A stretch of DNA of 33,758 nt from Mycoplasmatota bacterium (GCA_016342455.1 JAEIOE010000023.1:1-33758), one strand, 5' to 3'. Positions 26,781-33,758 are shown, counted from the first letter of the stretch. Notes: generated from the letters alone by a model not told the origin. Translations and numbers: made by a program.

Positions 26781-29216
26781 TTAAAAACTATCTATTAATG
26801 ATTTAATTTCTAAGTCTCCTAGCAATAAATCTTCTTGTGTAATTATCTCAATTGTTTTTGAGTAATTTGGAATTAAGTTAAAATAGTTATCGCTAAAACG
26901 AATATCTAAATCTTTAAACGATAGTTCTACGAATTTAGCATATTGATCAGTCGTTAATTCTATTTGGTAACCTGTTTCCGTTTTATTCAATGCAGTAGTT
27001 ATATTAGGCTTTTTAAAGTGTATGTATTTATCAGGAACAAAAGATACTTCATTCGTGTAAGTTAAGTCTTTATTATCTAAAAACTTGACATATAGCACTT
27101 TATCCATTGCTTGTGTTTTTGTCAAAGCAAAGTTTAATTTAATAAATTTAGTGGAACTTTGTTTCAACACTTCAACTGCTAAATGATCCGCTTGTAAGAT
27201 ATTACCTTCTAAGTCTAGAAGTTCCCAAGAAAGCTCTCCAGAAAGATGCTCTAAAGAATCATTTGTAATATAGATATTAGCTTTAGAATCCTCTTCTTCT
27301 ATAGACACTAAAACTGGTTGATAGAACTTCTTTGAATGGTAATGCAATACTTTCCATCTGTGGAAGTAGTCAATACTTGACCAAGAAGCTACAGGCCAAC
27401 AATCATTTAATTGCCAGTAAAGAATTCCCATGCATCTTCCTAAGTTTCTTCGCCAGTGTTCGACACCATAGCGAATTCCTTCTGCTTGAATGATTTGTGA
27501 TACATAGAGTAAGCTTTCAAAGTCTTGTGGGTATTGGAACATCTTCCCAACATAATTTAAAATTTTTGAGTTTGAAGTTTTATTCTTTTGATGTTGTTCC
27601 ATTACATAAGAAAAAATGTTTAAGTCTTTTTCTTCCGCAAAAGTTTTAATTGTTTTTAAAGTAGGGAATGATTGTAAACCAAACTCACTCATAAATCTTG
27701 GATAATGATGACGGTAGTATGTAATAGGTTCATTTGCATGCCACACACCCCAGTAATGCATATCACCATAATCATCAGAATTGGTATCTTTAAACAATTC
27801 TTTTGATGATGGTGAAGAACGCCAGTAATCCATATTTGGATAATATTCTTTTACGATGTCAGCTAATACTGTTACATAGTGTTTGATATATAGTTTTTTA
27901 GCTTTTTCTTTATGTGGAACATTCCAACATTCAATCGCTGTTTCATTTTCGTTATTTCCACAAATTAAAGCAATTGATGGATGGTTTCTTATTCTAATTA
28001 TATTGTCAATGATTTCTTGTTTCATTGTTTCTAAGAACACTGGATTATCTACATCATAGGCAGAACAAGCAAACATTAAATCTTGCCAAACTAGTAAGCC
28101 TAACTCATCACATAAGTCATAGAAGTAATCCGGTGGATAGATTCCACCACCCCAAACTCTAACCATATTGTGATTCGCAAGTTTTGCGGATACTAATAAG
28201 TCTTTGGTTAAGTCATAGTTTGTTCTTGCTAGTAAGTTATCTTCTGGAATATAATTCGCTCCTTTAGAGAAAACATCTATTCCATTAACCCTAAAAAAGA
28301 AACTCTCCCCAAATTGATCTGCTTCTTTAATTAGCTTTATCGTTCTTAAACCAATTTTATGTGTTATTTCATCAATGACTTCTCCTTCTTGAAGAAGAGA
28401 TACTGTCACTTGATAAAGTGGTTGTAAGCCTAAGTTTACTGGATACCATTTTTTTGGATTAGCTATTTTTATAATATTGGAATTTTCTATATGAGAAATC
28501 GTTTCATTAACTAATTCGCCTAAATCATCTGTGATAATTACTTTTTTTAGTAAATCTGTAGAAGATGTAGCGAAACGTACTTTTGTTTCAACATTTAACT
28601 CAACAAAATCATCGTAATGATTTTGTGTAATGAAGACATTTTCTAAAGAAGCGTCATTTATCGATTCTATAAATATACTTCTCCAAATACCAGCATCTGG
28701 TAATTGAGGACCCCAGTCCCAACCAAACATAGAGCTACCTTTTCTAAGGTGAGGATAACCGGCAACCGCATCACTTGCTTGAAATAATTCTATTTTGCAA
28801 GCTGCTTTTTCATTTGCAATATATTTTAAACATGATTTGAAAACTATTTTTATCTTGTTTAAACCATTTTTTAACTGTTCTCCTAATTCAAAACGATAGG
28901 TTCTATGCATATTGTCTGTAGAAGCAATTAGAAAATCGTTTAAATAGATATCCGCTAAGGTGTCTAAACCGTTACAAACTAAGAAGTTTCTTCTGTTTTG
29001 AAAAGAAACTTCAAATTCTCTTTCATAGCTATAATCATAGTTCATATACTCTCTTACGAGATATTCATTATCTTGAAAGAAAGGATCTGGTATTAAGTTT
29101 TCCTTTAGTAGGTCGTTATAGACAGAGCCTGGAACTGTTGCCTTTATTGGTTTAGCGATTTTTTCGCTAGATAAAAGCCAAGTTCCTCCTAGATTAAATT
29201 TAATAACTTTATTCAT
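26781..29216 (-). CDS. GH2 beta-mannosidase
   Basis: 811 aa, no signal peptide, so intracellular. The order is GH2 sugar-binding domain (about 1-185; FNLGGTWLLSS, VPGSVYNDLL, WDWGPQLPDAGIWR), Ig-like domain (about 188-295), and a TIM barrel. Beta-mannosidase signatures: KGANYIPEDNLLAR (318-331), MVRVWGGGIYPPDYFYDLCD (351-370), WQDLMFAC, ICGNNENE with likely acid/base Glu423, and FMSEFGLQSFP with likely nucleophile Glu511. The length fits the family. It would release mannose from the non-reducing end of imported manno-oligosaccharides. This is the strongest evidence in the window that the substrate is a beta-mannan. ATG overlaps the stop of the esterase gene by 8 bp (ATGAATAA), so translation is likely coupled. 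Confidence 0.93.
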   Translation of the reverse strand: MNKVIKFNLGGTWLLSSEKIAKPIKATVPGSVYNDLLKENLIPDPFFQDNEYLVREYMNYDYSYEREFEVSFQNRRNFLVCNGLDTLADIYLNDFLIASTDNMHRTYRFELGEQLKNGLNKIKIVFKSCLKYIANEKAACKIELFQASDAVAGYPHLRKGSSMFGWDWGPQLPDAGIWRSIFIESINDASLENVFITQNHYDDFVELNVETKVRFATSSTDLLKKVIITDDLGELVNETISHIENSNIIKIANPKKWYPVNLGLQPLYQVTVSLLQEGEVIDEITHKIGLRTIKLIKEADQFGESFFFRVNGIDVFSKGANYIPEDNLLARTNYDLTKDLLVSAKLANHNMVRVWGGGIYPPDYFYDLCDELGLLVWQDLMFACSAYDVDNPVFLETMKQEIIDNIIRIRNHPSIALICGNNENETAIECWNVPHKEKAKKLYIKHYVTVLADIVKEYYPNMDYWRSSPSSKELFKDTNSDDYGDMHYWGVWHANEPITYYRHHYPRFMSEFGLQSFPTLKTIKTFAEEKDLNIFSYVMEQHQKNKTSNSKILNYVGKMFQYPQDFESLLYVSQIIQAEGIRYGVEHWRRNLGRCMGILYWQLNDCWPVASWSSIDYFHRWKVLHYHSKKFYQPVLVSIEEEDSKANIYITNDSLEHLSGELSWELLDLEGNILQADHLAVEVLKQSSTKFIKLNFALTKTQAMDKVLYVKFLDNKDLTYTNEVSFVPDKYIHFKKPNITTALNKTETGYQIELTTDQYAKFVELSFKDLDIRFSDNYFNLIPNYSKTIEIITQEDLLLGDLEIKSLIDSF

Positions 29217-30765
29217 TATCTATCATGTCTCTCAGTATCTCTCTACCTGTGATCGTATGGATTAATTCAGCTAAGTCTTCAGCTACATTCATAGAGGTTT
29301 GTACATTTGGATGATACCCTACACCGAATGCATTTGAATTGGAACCAGCCGCTTCCATTAAAAACTCAAATACTGCAGTATATCCAATTGTATTGTTTGC
29401 ATTTGTAATTACTGTTTGTGTGATTGTTCCTAAGGTAGTCGCTTCATTCATTAAACCATAAGCAACTATCAGTTTTGCGTTAGGATACATATTGTTTAGT
29501 AAGACTAAGAAATTAACGTAATCAGTAATGAATCTTTCTGACATGGCTGCTTTATCGATAGTAGACATTGATGTGTAGCCAGAAGCATTAAAGTCATTGG
29601 TACCTAAATTTATTACGATAACATCTGGAATATAATCAGTAAAATCCCAATCTCCAACTTCGAAAACTCTGTTTGTATCATTTATTGCAATGTTGACAAA
29701 GGCGTTCGGAATATTTTGTGTAGCTGAGATATTGCCGTTTGTGTTATAACCTCTAGATACTCCCCATCCGCTAGCTGCGAATATCGATGTATCAGCATCT
29801 AATAAATAGGATGTTAAGAATGCATAAGCTCTTAAGCCGTCTGAATTCGTTGTTGTTTTACCATCTGATAGGGTACCTAAGTTACCATAACCAGTTGATG
29901 ATGACGCTGCGATGTATTGAATTCTAAATGTTTTTGCAGCGGGTGGCGTTGTGAAATAGCCATTCGTTTCTATTTGTACGATTGAAGTATCCGAATCAGA
30001 CGCTTCACTTCTTTTTAACAGTTTAAGTGTATGAAAGCCATTCTCAAGTCCTGATGCTAAAGTGATTGTTTGGATTCCTTCCGTTAATCTGATAGTAGTT
30101 CCGTTATTGGGATTTTCTTCACCATCAATAAAAACGACGACATAAGCTTGTTTGGAATCTAGCAAATAATTGTTTGCTTGTATGGTAACTTGAAGTTCCG
30201 TCCCAAAGAAGGTAACTTCAAAGCCAGATGCTGTGAAGAAAAAGTATTTTGCTTGTTCTAACGAGTTGTAGTAGGTTCTACCTAACCATCTTACGTATTC
30301 AAGATTATTCATATCGTCCCCCACTAAAATGTTCGTTCGAGATTCATCAACAATGGAAAAATTGGTTAATTCTGACAATTCAGAATCTAAATAACCAGGA
30401 GCGGTTGCTTTAAGTTGATAGCTATAGTCTCCCACATCCATCAGTAACGATAAGTCAAAACCACTTGTGATGTTAAATTCTCCAGATAAACCAGTTAGTT
30501 CTTCATAGAGGAATATCCTGTACTTTGTAGCATTGTCTACTTCTGTAAAAGTAATAACATTATTTGTAATTTGAATATTTGTAGGCGTAGATAAAACACC
30601 CATAGAAGTTGTTTCTAAAACAGTTGTTTGGGTGCTTTGAGTAGTTGTAATACTTTCAGTTGTAAGAGATTCTGCTGTTGTAACCACTTGAGTTGTTGCG
30701 TTGTCACAAGCTGTGAACATTCCGAACAAAAAAAAGGCTGTTATTACCAAAATCAGTTTTTTCAT
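29209..30765 (-). CDS. lipid-anchored SGNH esterase, CE2-like, with divergent block I
   Basis: 518 aa with lipobox FTAC (Cys20) and a Thr/Ser-rich linker (about 24-55). A fibronectin-III-like domain (about 58-140) precedes a CE2-type jelly-roll (about 145-275) and an SGNH domain (about 278-515). Block III is GTND (388-391) and the C-terminal His is in YHPN (His485). Block I is unusual: where CE2 enzymes have IGDSITxGYG, this protein has IAASSSTGYG (285-294), keeping the aligned Ser288 but losing Gly and Asp of the GDS motif. CE2 enzymes use a Ser-His dyad, so activity is possible. Probable role: removing acetyl groups from mannan at the cell surface. First gene of the operon, about 35 nt after the predicted start site. 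Confidence 0.85.
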   Translation of the reverse strand: MKKLILVITAFFLFGMFTACDNATTQVVTTAESLTTESITTTQSTQTTVLETTSMGVLSTPTNIQITNNVITFTEVDNATKYRIFLYEELTGLSGEFNITSGFDLSLLMDVGDYSYQLKATAPGYLDSELSELTNFSIVDESRTNILVGDDMNNLEYVRWLGRTYYNSLEQAKYFFFTASGFEVTFFGTELQVTIQANNYLLDSKQAYVVVFIDGEENPNNGTTIRLTEGIQTITLASGLENGFHTLKLLKRSEASDSDTSIVQIETNGYFTTPPAAKTFRIQYIAASSSTGYGNLGTLSDGKTTTNSDGLRAYAFLTSYLLDADTSIFAASGWGVSRGYNTNGNISATQNIPNAFVNIAINDTNRVFEVGDWDFTDYIPDVIVINLGTNDFNASGYTSMSTIDKAAMSERFITDYVNFLVLLNNMYPNAKLIVAYGLMNEATTLGTITQTVITNANNTIGYTAVFEFLMEAAGSNSNAFGVGYHPNVQTSMNVAEDLAELIHTITGREILRDMIDNE

Positions 30766-30786
30766 TTATGACTCCTATTTAATTCT

Positions 30787-30803
30787 GTAACTTTATCGGT
30801 TAC
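30787..30803. promoter_or_regulatory. candidate operator (17-bp inverted repeat at the start site)
   Basis: GTAAC-7 nt-GTTAC forms an inverted repeat, flanked symmetrically by AATT 2 nt outside each arm. It overlaps the predicted transcription start (about 30800), an ideal place for repressor binding. The likely ligand is the LacI-type regulator encoded at 25757-26761. The spacing (odd centre) is not classical for LacI operators. It could instead fold as a small hairpin at the mRNA 5' end. Confidence 0.5.
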
Positions 30804-30806
30804 TTA

Positions 30807-30835
30807 ATTATAAAAGGGTTTACATTGTTTGTCAA
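30807..30835 (-). promoter_or_regulatory. consensus sigma-70-type promoter of the long operon
   Basis: On the minus strand TTGACA (30830-30835) and TATAAT (30807-30812) match consensus at all 12 positions, with an optimal 17-nt spacer. It lies between the terminator of the GH130 gene and the esterase gene, and points into the 16-gene operon. A promoter this strong needs repression, which fits the inverted repeat just downstream. Confidence 0.88.
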
Positions 30836-30867
30836 TAAAAGATTGTATTTTTTTTAAATTTTCATAA

Positions 30868-30891
30868 AAAAAGCGGATTTCTCCGCTTTTT
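30868..30891. terminator. intrinsic terminator (A-tract/T-tract, reads in both directions)
   Basis: A 10-bp stem (AAAAAGCGGA paired with TCCGCTTTTT) with a GAAA loop on the minus strand, followed by a T-run. The stem begins inside the TAA stop of the GH130 gene. It separates that gene from the operon promoter about 33 nt further on. Because A- and T-tracts flank both sides it could also stop plus-strand transcription. Confidence 0.9.
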
Positions 30892-31900
30892 ATTTTTCGT
30901 TTAGCATTTCATTTAGCAAATCGGTAAAGTTACAAGTCGCTACACAAACAAAAGTATCTGCCGCTCCATAATAGACATATAAAATGTTATCTTTCACAAC
31001 ATTTCCAGTTGGGAATACACAACCATTGTAAACACCTTTTGTTTCAAAGTCCGCTTCCGGAACCATAATTGGCTCTTTTGTTCTTGCAATGATTTTATCA
31101 GGGTTATTAAGATCCATCAAGATTGCACCTACTCGGTAAGAATCGTCTTTCTTAGAAACACCATGGGTAATCATAAACCAACCCTTATCGGTTTTAATCG
31201 GTGGACAAGATCCGCCTAATTTTTTTGATTCCCACCAATACTCACTTTGCATTAGTAATCTTCTACCTTGCCATTCTAGTAAGTCGTCTGAGTCAGATAT
31301 CCAAATTGCTGGATTTTTGTTTTCATAACCTTTACCACAGGCAAACATCGGTCTAGAAATTCTATAGTATCTTCCATTGATTTTTTCAGGGAAGATATAT
31401 ACATCTCTATCATCTTCTCTTGAATCAGTCATTCTTCCTAAACGTTTATAAGTTTTAAAGTCTTGCGTAATTGCTAAATAAGTTACAGTATTGTTCCATT
31501 TTAAAAATAACGGGCCATCTTTTGGAGGGTTTACCCAAGGTTTAGGTTCGTCTAACCAATATCTACCTGGTGCATATGGTCTTGATGCATAAGTCAAGTA
31601 ATACCAGTCACCCATTTTAACAAGTCGAGGATCTTCTACTCCTCCGCCATCTTCTCCATCAAATATTGGAGCTAGATTAGGTTCATCTGATTGTCTTACA
31701 AAGTGAAAGCCATCTTTTGATGTTGCTAAGCCTAAATAAATGTAGTGTTTTAAATCATCACCAGCTGCACGGTATAGCATTACAAATTCTTTTTTTGCTT
31801 CATCATAGATTACAGCGGGATTTAAGACACAGTAATTTTCCCATTGATTTTTTGGGTTTGGTTTTAATATTGGATTAAATTCATATTTTGTTAGTTTCAT
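30890..31900 (-). CDS. GH130 beta-mannoside phosphorylase-like enzyme (2)
   Basis: 336 aa from the ATG at 31900, chosen because AAAGGA lies 6 nt upstream; an in-frame GTG at 31915 has no such site. No signal peptide. GH130 landmarks: NPILKPNPKNQWE, NPAVIYDE, MLYRAAGDD, GGGVEDPRLVK with the likely catalytic Asp, FPEKINGRYYRISRP, KLGGSCPPIKTDKGW, THGVSKKDDSYRVGAILMD, and YYGAADTFVCVA. It is clearly different from the other GH130 here (EDPR instead of YDPR, and no TCNGxVYS segment), so it likely belongs to another subgroup with another acceptor, for example mannosyl-glucose or beta-1,2/1,4-mannobiose types. It forms its own transcription unit, ended by the terminator at 30868-30891. Confidence 0.9.
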   Translation of the reverse strand: MKLTKYEFNPILKPNPKNQWENYCVLNPAVIYDEAKKEFVMLYRAAGDDLKHYIYLGLATSKDGFHFVRQSDEPNLAPIFDGEDGGGVEDPRLVKMGDWYYLTYASRPYAPGRYWLDEPKPWVNPPKDGPLFLKWNNTVTYLAITQDFKTYKRLGRMTDSREDDRDVYIFPEKINGRYYRISRPMFACGKGYENKNPAIWISDSDDLLEWQGRRLLMQSEYWWESKKLGGSCPPIKTDKGWFMITHGVSKKDDSYRVGAILMDLNNPDKIIARTKEPIMVPEADFETKGVYNGCVFPTGNVVKDNILYVYYGAADTFVCVATCNFTDLLNEMLNEK

Positions 31901-32130
31901 ATAATTTCCTTTCACAACAGTTCTATTTAAATAGTATCATATTTTTTTTAGTCCTAAAATAGTTTTTTTTAACTTTTATATATTCAAATATTTTGAAAAT
32001 TATAATAATGTATATTTAATAAAAGAATTTTACTTAATATTAATAATATAATTTTATTCCGGTTTTTTCTACTCAAATATAGTTATTAATGAAATTATAT
32101 ATAATAAAATATTTTATTAATTTTATGAAA
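31901..32130 (-). promoter_or_regulatory. AT-rich intergenic region with possible promoters for the GH130 gene
   Basis: No gene is visible. Two -10-like boxes occur on the minus strand: TATGAT (31936-31941) and TATAAT (31999-32004); neither has a convincing -35 box. Short palindromes sit where transcription would start: CTATTTAAATAG (31923-31934, perfect) and TTCAAA-3-TTTGAA (31983-31997). A further perfect 18-bp AT palindrome lies at 32102-32119. In such AT-rich DNA palindromes arise easily by chance. Confidence 0.35.
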
Positions 32131-32152
32131 AAAGCAGAGGACACTCTGCTTT
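32131..32152 (-). terminator. intrinsic terminator of the EEP-family gene
   Basis: AAAGCAGAG pairs perfectly with CTCTGCTTT over 9 bp with a TGTC loop, followed by T residues on the minus strand. The stem starts in the TAA stop codon of the upstream gene (32151-32153), as with the terminator at 30868. Confidence 0.88.
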
Positions 32153-32912
32153 ATAATTCTATTTCTATATATAAGCCGTAGTGATCACTGACTCTTTCAT
32201 CAATAAACAGGATTTCTTCTTTTAAAACTTCAACATGTTTATTTGTCATAATGTAGTCTAATCTTCTTACTTCTTTATGCTCTGTATCATCGCCTCTAAA
32301 GGTAGATAAATACACATTATCTTTAGTAGGAATAGATAAGTTTATCCAATTCTTAGACATAATGTGTTTATATTCTTTAGAACTTGGAACGACATTATAG
32401 TCACCTGCAAGTATGAATAGATTCTCAACCATTTTTGATTTCGTTGCTAAATCAAATTGATCTTCAAATACTTCAACTTCATCTGTCCAACCAAAATGAG
32501 TCGTAGCTAAGGTAATTAATTTTCCTTTAAGACTTAAATTATAACCTAAGACTTTTCTACGTTTCCAGTTTTCATAATCATCTACTTTAGAGATTAATCT
32601 AGAAAAAGCCTTGGCTAAAGGATATTTAGAAAGAATAGCTAAGCCTTCATCATATACTCCAAAACTTTTTTTGATTGGTTCGTAGTATAAGAAGTAATGA
32701 AGTCCTTTTTCTCTTAAAAGTTCTAATAGTTTAAGACCATAGTTATCCGACTTCACATCTGTTAAATTGTCAGAGTGAGTTTGCGCTACTTCTTGCATGA
32801 AAATAATATCAATATCTCTTTTCGCAATTTCATCTGCGATTGTTTTTTGTTTCGTTTCTATGTCTTCTTCTACTAAACAATGTAGGTTTTGACTAAGTAG
32901 TTTTAATTTCAT
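32151..32912 (-). CDS. endonuclease/exonuclease/phosphatase-family protein
   Basis: 253 aa, no signal peptide. It follows the EEP (DNase I/AP-endonuclease-like) pattern: LLSQNLHC at the start, IDIIFMQEVA with the metal-binding Glu, ATTHFGW, LAGDYNVVPSS, RRLDYIMTN, and the terminal VSDHYGLYIEI with the catalytic Asp-His. The family hydrolyses phosphodiester or phosphomonoester bonds in nucleic acids, lipids or sugar phosphates; I cannot choose. No hairpin lies in the 50-bp gap after the DUF4886 gene, so the two may be cotranscribed. A GAGGAAG site is 7 nt before the ATG. Its link to glycan use is unclear. Confidence 0.85.
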   Translation of the reverse strand: MKLKLLSQNLHCLVEEDIETKQKTIADEIAKRDIDIIFMQEVAQTHSDNLTDVKSDNYGLKLLELLREKGLHYFLYYEPIKKSFGVYDEGLAILSKYPLAKAFSRLISKVDDYENWKRRKVLGYNLSLKGKLITLATTHFGWTDEVEVFEDQFDLATKSKMVENLFILAGDYNVVPSSKEYKHIMSKNWINLSIPTKDNVYLSTFRGDDTEHKEVRRLDYIMTNKHVEVLKEEILFIDERVSDHYGLYIEIEL

Positions 32913-32962
32913 TTTTGTACTTCCTCGCTTTTATATGGTTGTTTTATTGCTTTCTTTACTGC

Positions 32963-33673
32963 TTAAATCGCTTGGGCTAATTCCTTATCTGTTACATTTT
33001 CTGGTTTGAACTTCAATTTATCTATATCTAGGTCTGTTAGTTGATGAACCCAACACATTGAAGCAACAAACCTTCCTAAATTAAAACTTAAGTGAAAGCC
33101 ATCTCTTGTTAGATTATCCAATCCACTGATAGATCTCATATTTTGAATCGCTGTTCCAGAAGGGATAATTTCTATAAATTCTTTTTTTGGCAAAATGATA
33201 TCTTGTACTGTTTTAACAATTTCATGATACATCTCTTCTTGCTTATTGTTATATAATGCAAATCCACCATGATTCGCACGCTCTTGATAAGCCCAAGTCA
33301 TATGCCAAATGTATTTTACTGAATTATTGTTACTATTTTCAGTAACATATTTTAGTAATTTGTCTAAATTAGGTTGATAAGTATCTGCTTTGCCACAGGC
33401 ATAACTCACTTGTTGGAAAGAAATCAAATCCCATTCACTGTCCATTAAGCCGTCCAACAAGCTAGAATGATAGGTTTCAATCCAAGTACCAGATGTATTT
33501 TTGTAATAGACATAATCTGATAAATGATTTTCTATTTGAAAAATGTGGTCATCTAAAGAAGCGCCGCCAATATATAGATTACCTAAAATAATTTCTTCAA
33601 GACCTAAGTCTTTAGCTATTTCATATATATATTGCATTGCATCTACTGAAAAACTATTTCCTATAGAAAGCAC
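32963..33673 (-). CDS. DUF4886 SGNH-like protein, start codon uncertain
   Basis: 236 aa as read from a GTG at 33673. The N-terminus carries SGNH block I (LSIGNSFSVDAM), then LYIGGASL, WDLISFQQVS and near the end DGFHLS (Asp-x-x-His), all in agreement with DUF4886 proteins, which are predicted hydrolases or esterases. No signal peptide. The GTG has no ribosome binding site at proper distance. Reading in-frame upstream gives D-K-R-L-R before the V, then a stop, with no ATG; adding one G at 33685/33686 would create ATG and give MKRLRVLSIGNS, the usual family beginning. The start may therefore be damaged or misread. It might act as another deacetylase for the glycan (inference). Confidence 0.7.
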   Translation of the reverse strand: MLSIGNSFSVDAMQYIYEIAKDLGLEEIILGNLYIGGASLDDHIFQIENHLSDYVYYKNTSGTWIETYHSSLLDGLMDSEWDLISFQQVSYACGKADTYQPNLDKLLKYVTENSNNNSVKYIWHMTWAYQERANHGGFALYNNKQEEMYHEIVKTVQDIILPKKEFIEIIPSGTAIQNMRSISGLDNLTRDGFHLSFNLGRFVASMCWVHQLTDLDIDKLKFKPENVTDKELAQAI

Positions 33674-33714
33674 CCTAAGTCTTTTATCTTAACTTTTGCA
33701 GTTCAAATATATAT

Positions 33715-33756
33715 AAAGCACGTTTAATGGCCTAAAACGGACAAAAATCGTGCTTT
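33715..33756. other. long-loop hairpin at the right edge
   Basis: AAAGCACG (33715-33722) pairs with CGTGCTTT (33749-33756), 8 bp, enclosing 26 nt that can partly pair further (TGTCC with GGCCA). On the minus strand it could be the terminator of a gene outside the window, though the T-run after it is interrupted (TTTATATATATTT). On the plus strand it ends in TTTTT, but nothing is seen for it to terminate. Confidence 0.45.
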
Positions 33757-33758
33757 TT

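Noticed and set aside
30787-30803. CcpA cre site at the operon start
   Set aside because: The sequence fails at key positions of the cre consensus around the central CG; the inverted repeat is better explained as another operator.
135-33673. Mycoplasma-type genetic code (TGA as Trp)
   Set aside because: TGA ends several genes at the expected protein length (for example 20364, 22274, 9498, 7489), and Trp is written TGG throughout.
33674-33758. Plus-strand small RNA ending in the right-edge T-run
   Set aside because: No plus-strand promoter was seen; the hairpin is more simply the end of a minus-strand gene outside the window.

Overview
The window looks like one polysaccharide-utilisation locus from an AT-rich, wall-less or Firmicutes-related bacterium. 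The best guess is a standard-code Mollicute of the Acholeplasma/Izemoplasma kind. Reasons: low GC, strong AGGAGG-type ribosome binding sites, many lipobox lipoproteins, and no outer-membrane SusC/SusD or sortase-anchor signals. TGA works as a normal stop (for example at 20364, 22274, 9498 and 7489) while Trp is encoded by TGG, which argues against Mycoplasma/Spiroplasma code 4. The taxonomic call is inference. No tRNA, rRNA, CRISPR array or mobile element was seen.

All 19 genes lie on the minus strand, so transcription runs right to left. At the right edge (30890-33673) are a DUF4886 SGNH protein with a problematic start, an endonuclease/exonuclease/phosphatase-family protein, and a GH130 enzyme; the last two each end in a clear terminator. 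A textbook promoter (TTGACA, 17 nt, TATAAT) with an operator-like inverted repeat at its start site then begins at 30835. From there 16 genes run without an obvious terminator to a hairpin at 124-156, with gaps of 84 bp or less and several 4- or 8-bp overlaps. This suggests one mRNA of about 30.7 kb.

The operon encodes, in order: a lipid-anchored CE2-like acetyl esterase, a cytoplasmic GH2 beta-mannosidase, a LacI-type regulator, a lipid-anchored Ig+DUF5060+GH-A enzyme, a GH130 phosphorylase-like enzyme, a second lipid-anchored DUF5060+GH-A enzyme, a lipoprotein solute-binding protein, a 998-aa membrane-anchored binding protein with a long beta-rich extension, two ABC permeases, an NHL-TPR-Yip1 membrane protein, a DUF5696 protein, two more ABC permeases, an 1891-aa lipoprotein made of Ig and carbohydrate-binding-like modules, and a cytoplasmic sialate-O-acetylesterase-family enzyme.

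Proposed working model (inference): an acetylated beta-mannan or glucomannan is held at the cell surface by the giant lipoprotein, deacetylated and cut by the lipid-anchored esterase and the two DUF5060 enzymes, and imported by an unusually elaborate ABC system with two binding proteins, four permeases and two accessory membrane proteins. No ATPase is encoded here. Inside the cell the oligosaccharides would be deacetylated and split by the GH2 beta-mannosidase and the two GH130 enzymes. The points most worth following are the composite transporter, the giant non-catalytic surface lipoprotein, the two uncharacterised DUF5060 enzymes in place of a classical mannanase, and a pair of overlapping hairpins that can hide the ribosome binding site between the two binding-protein genes.
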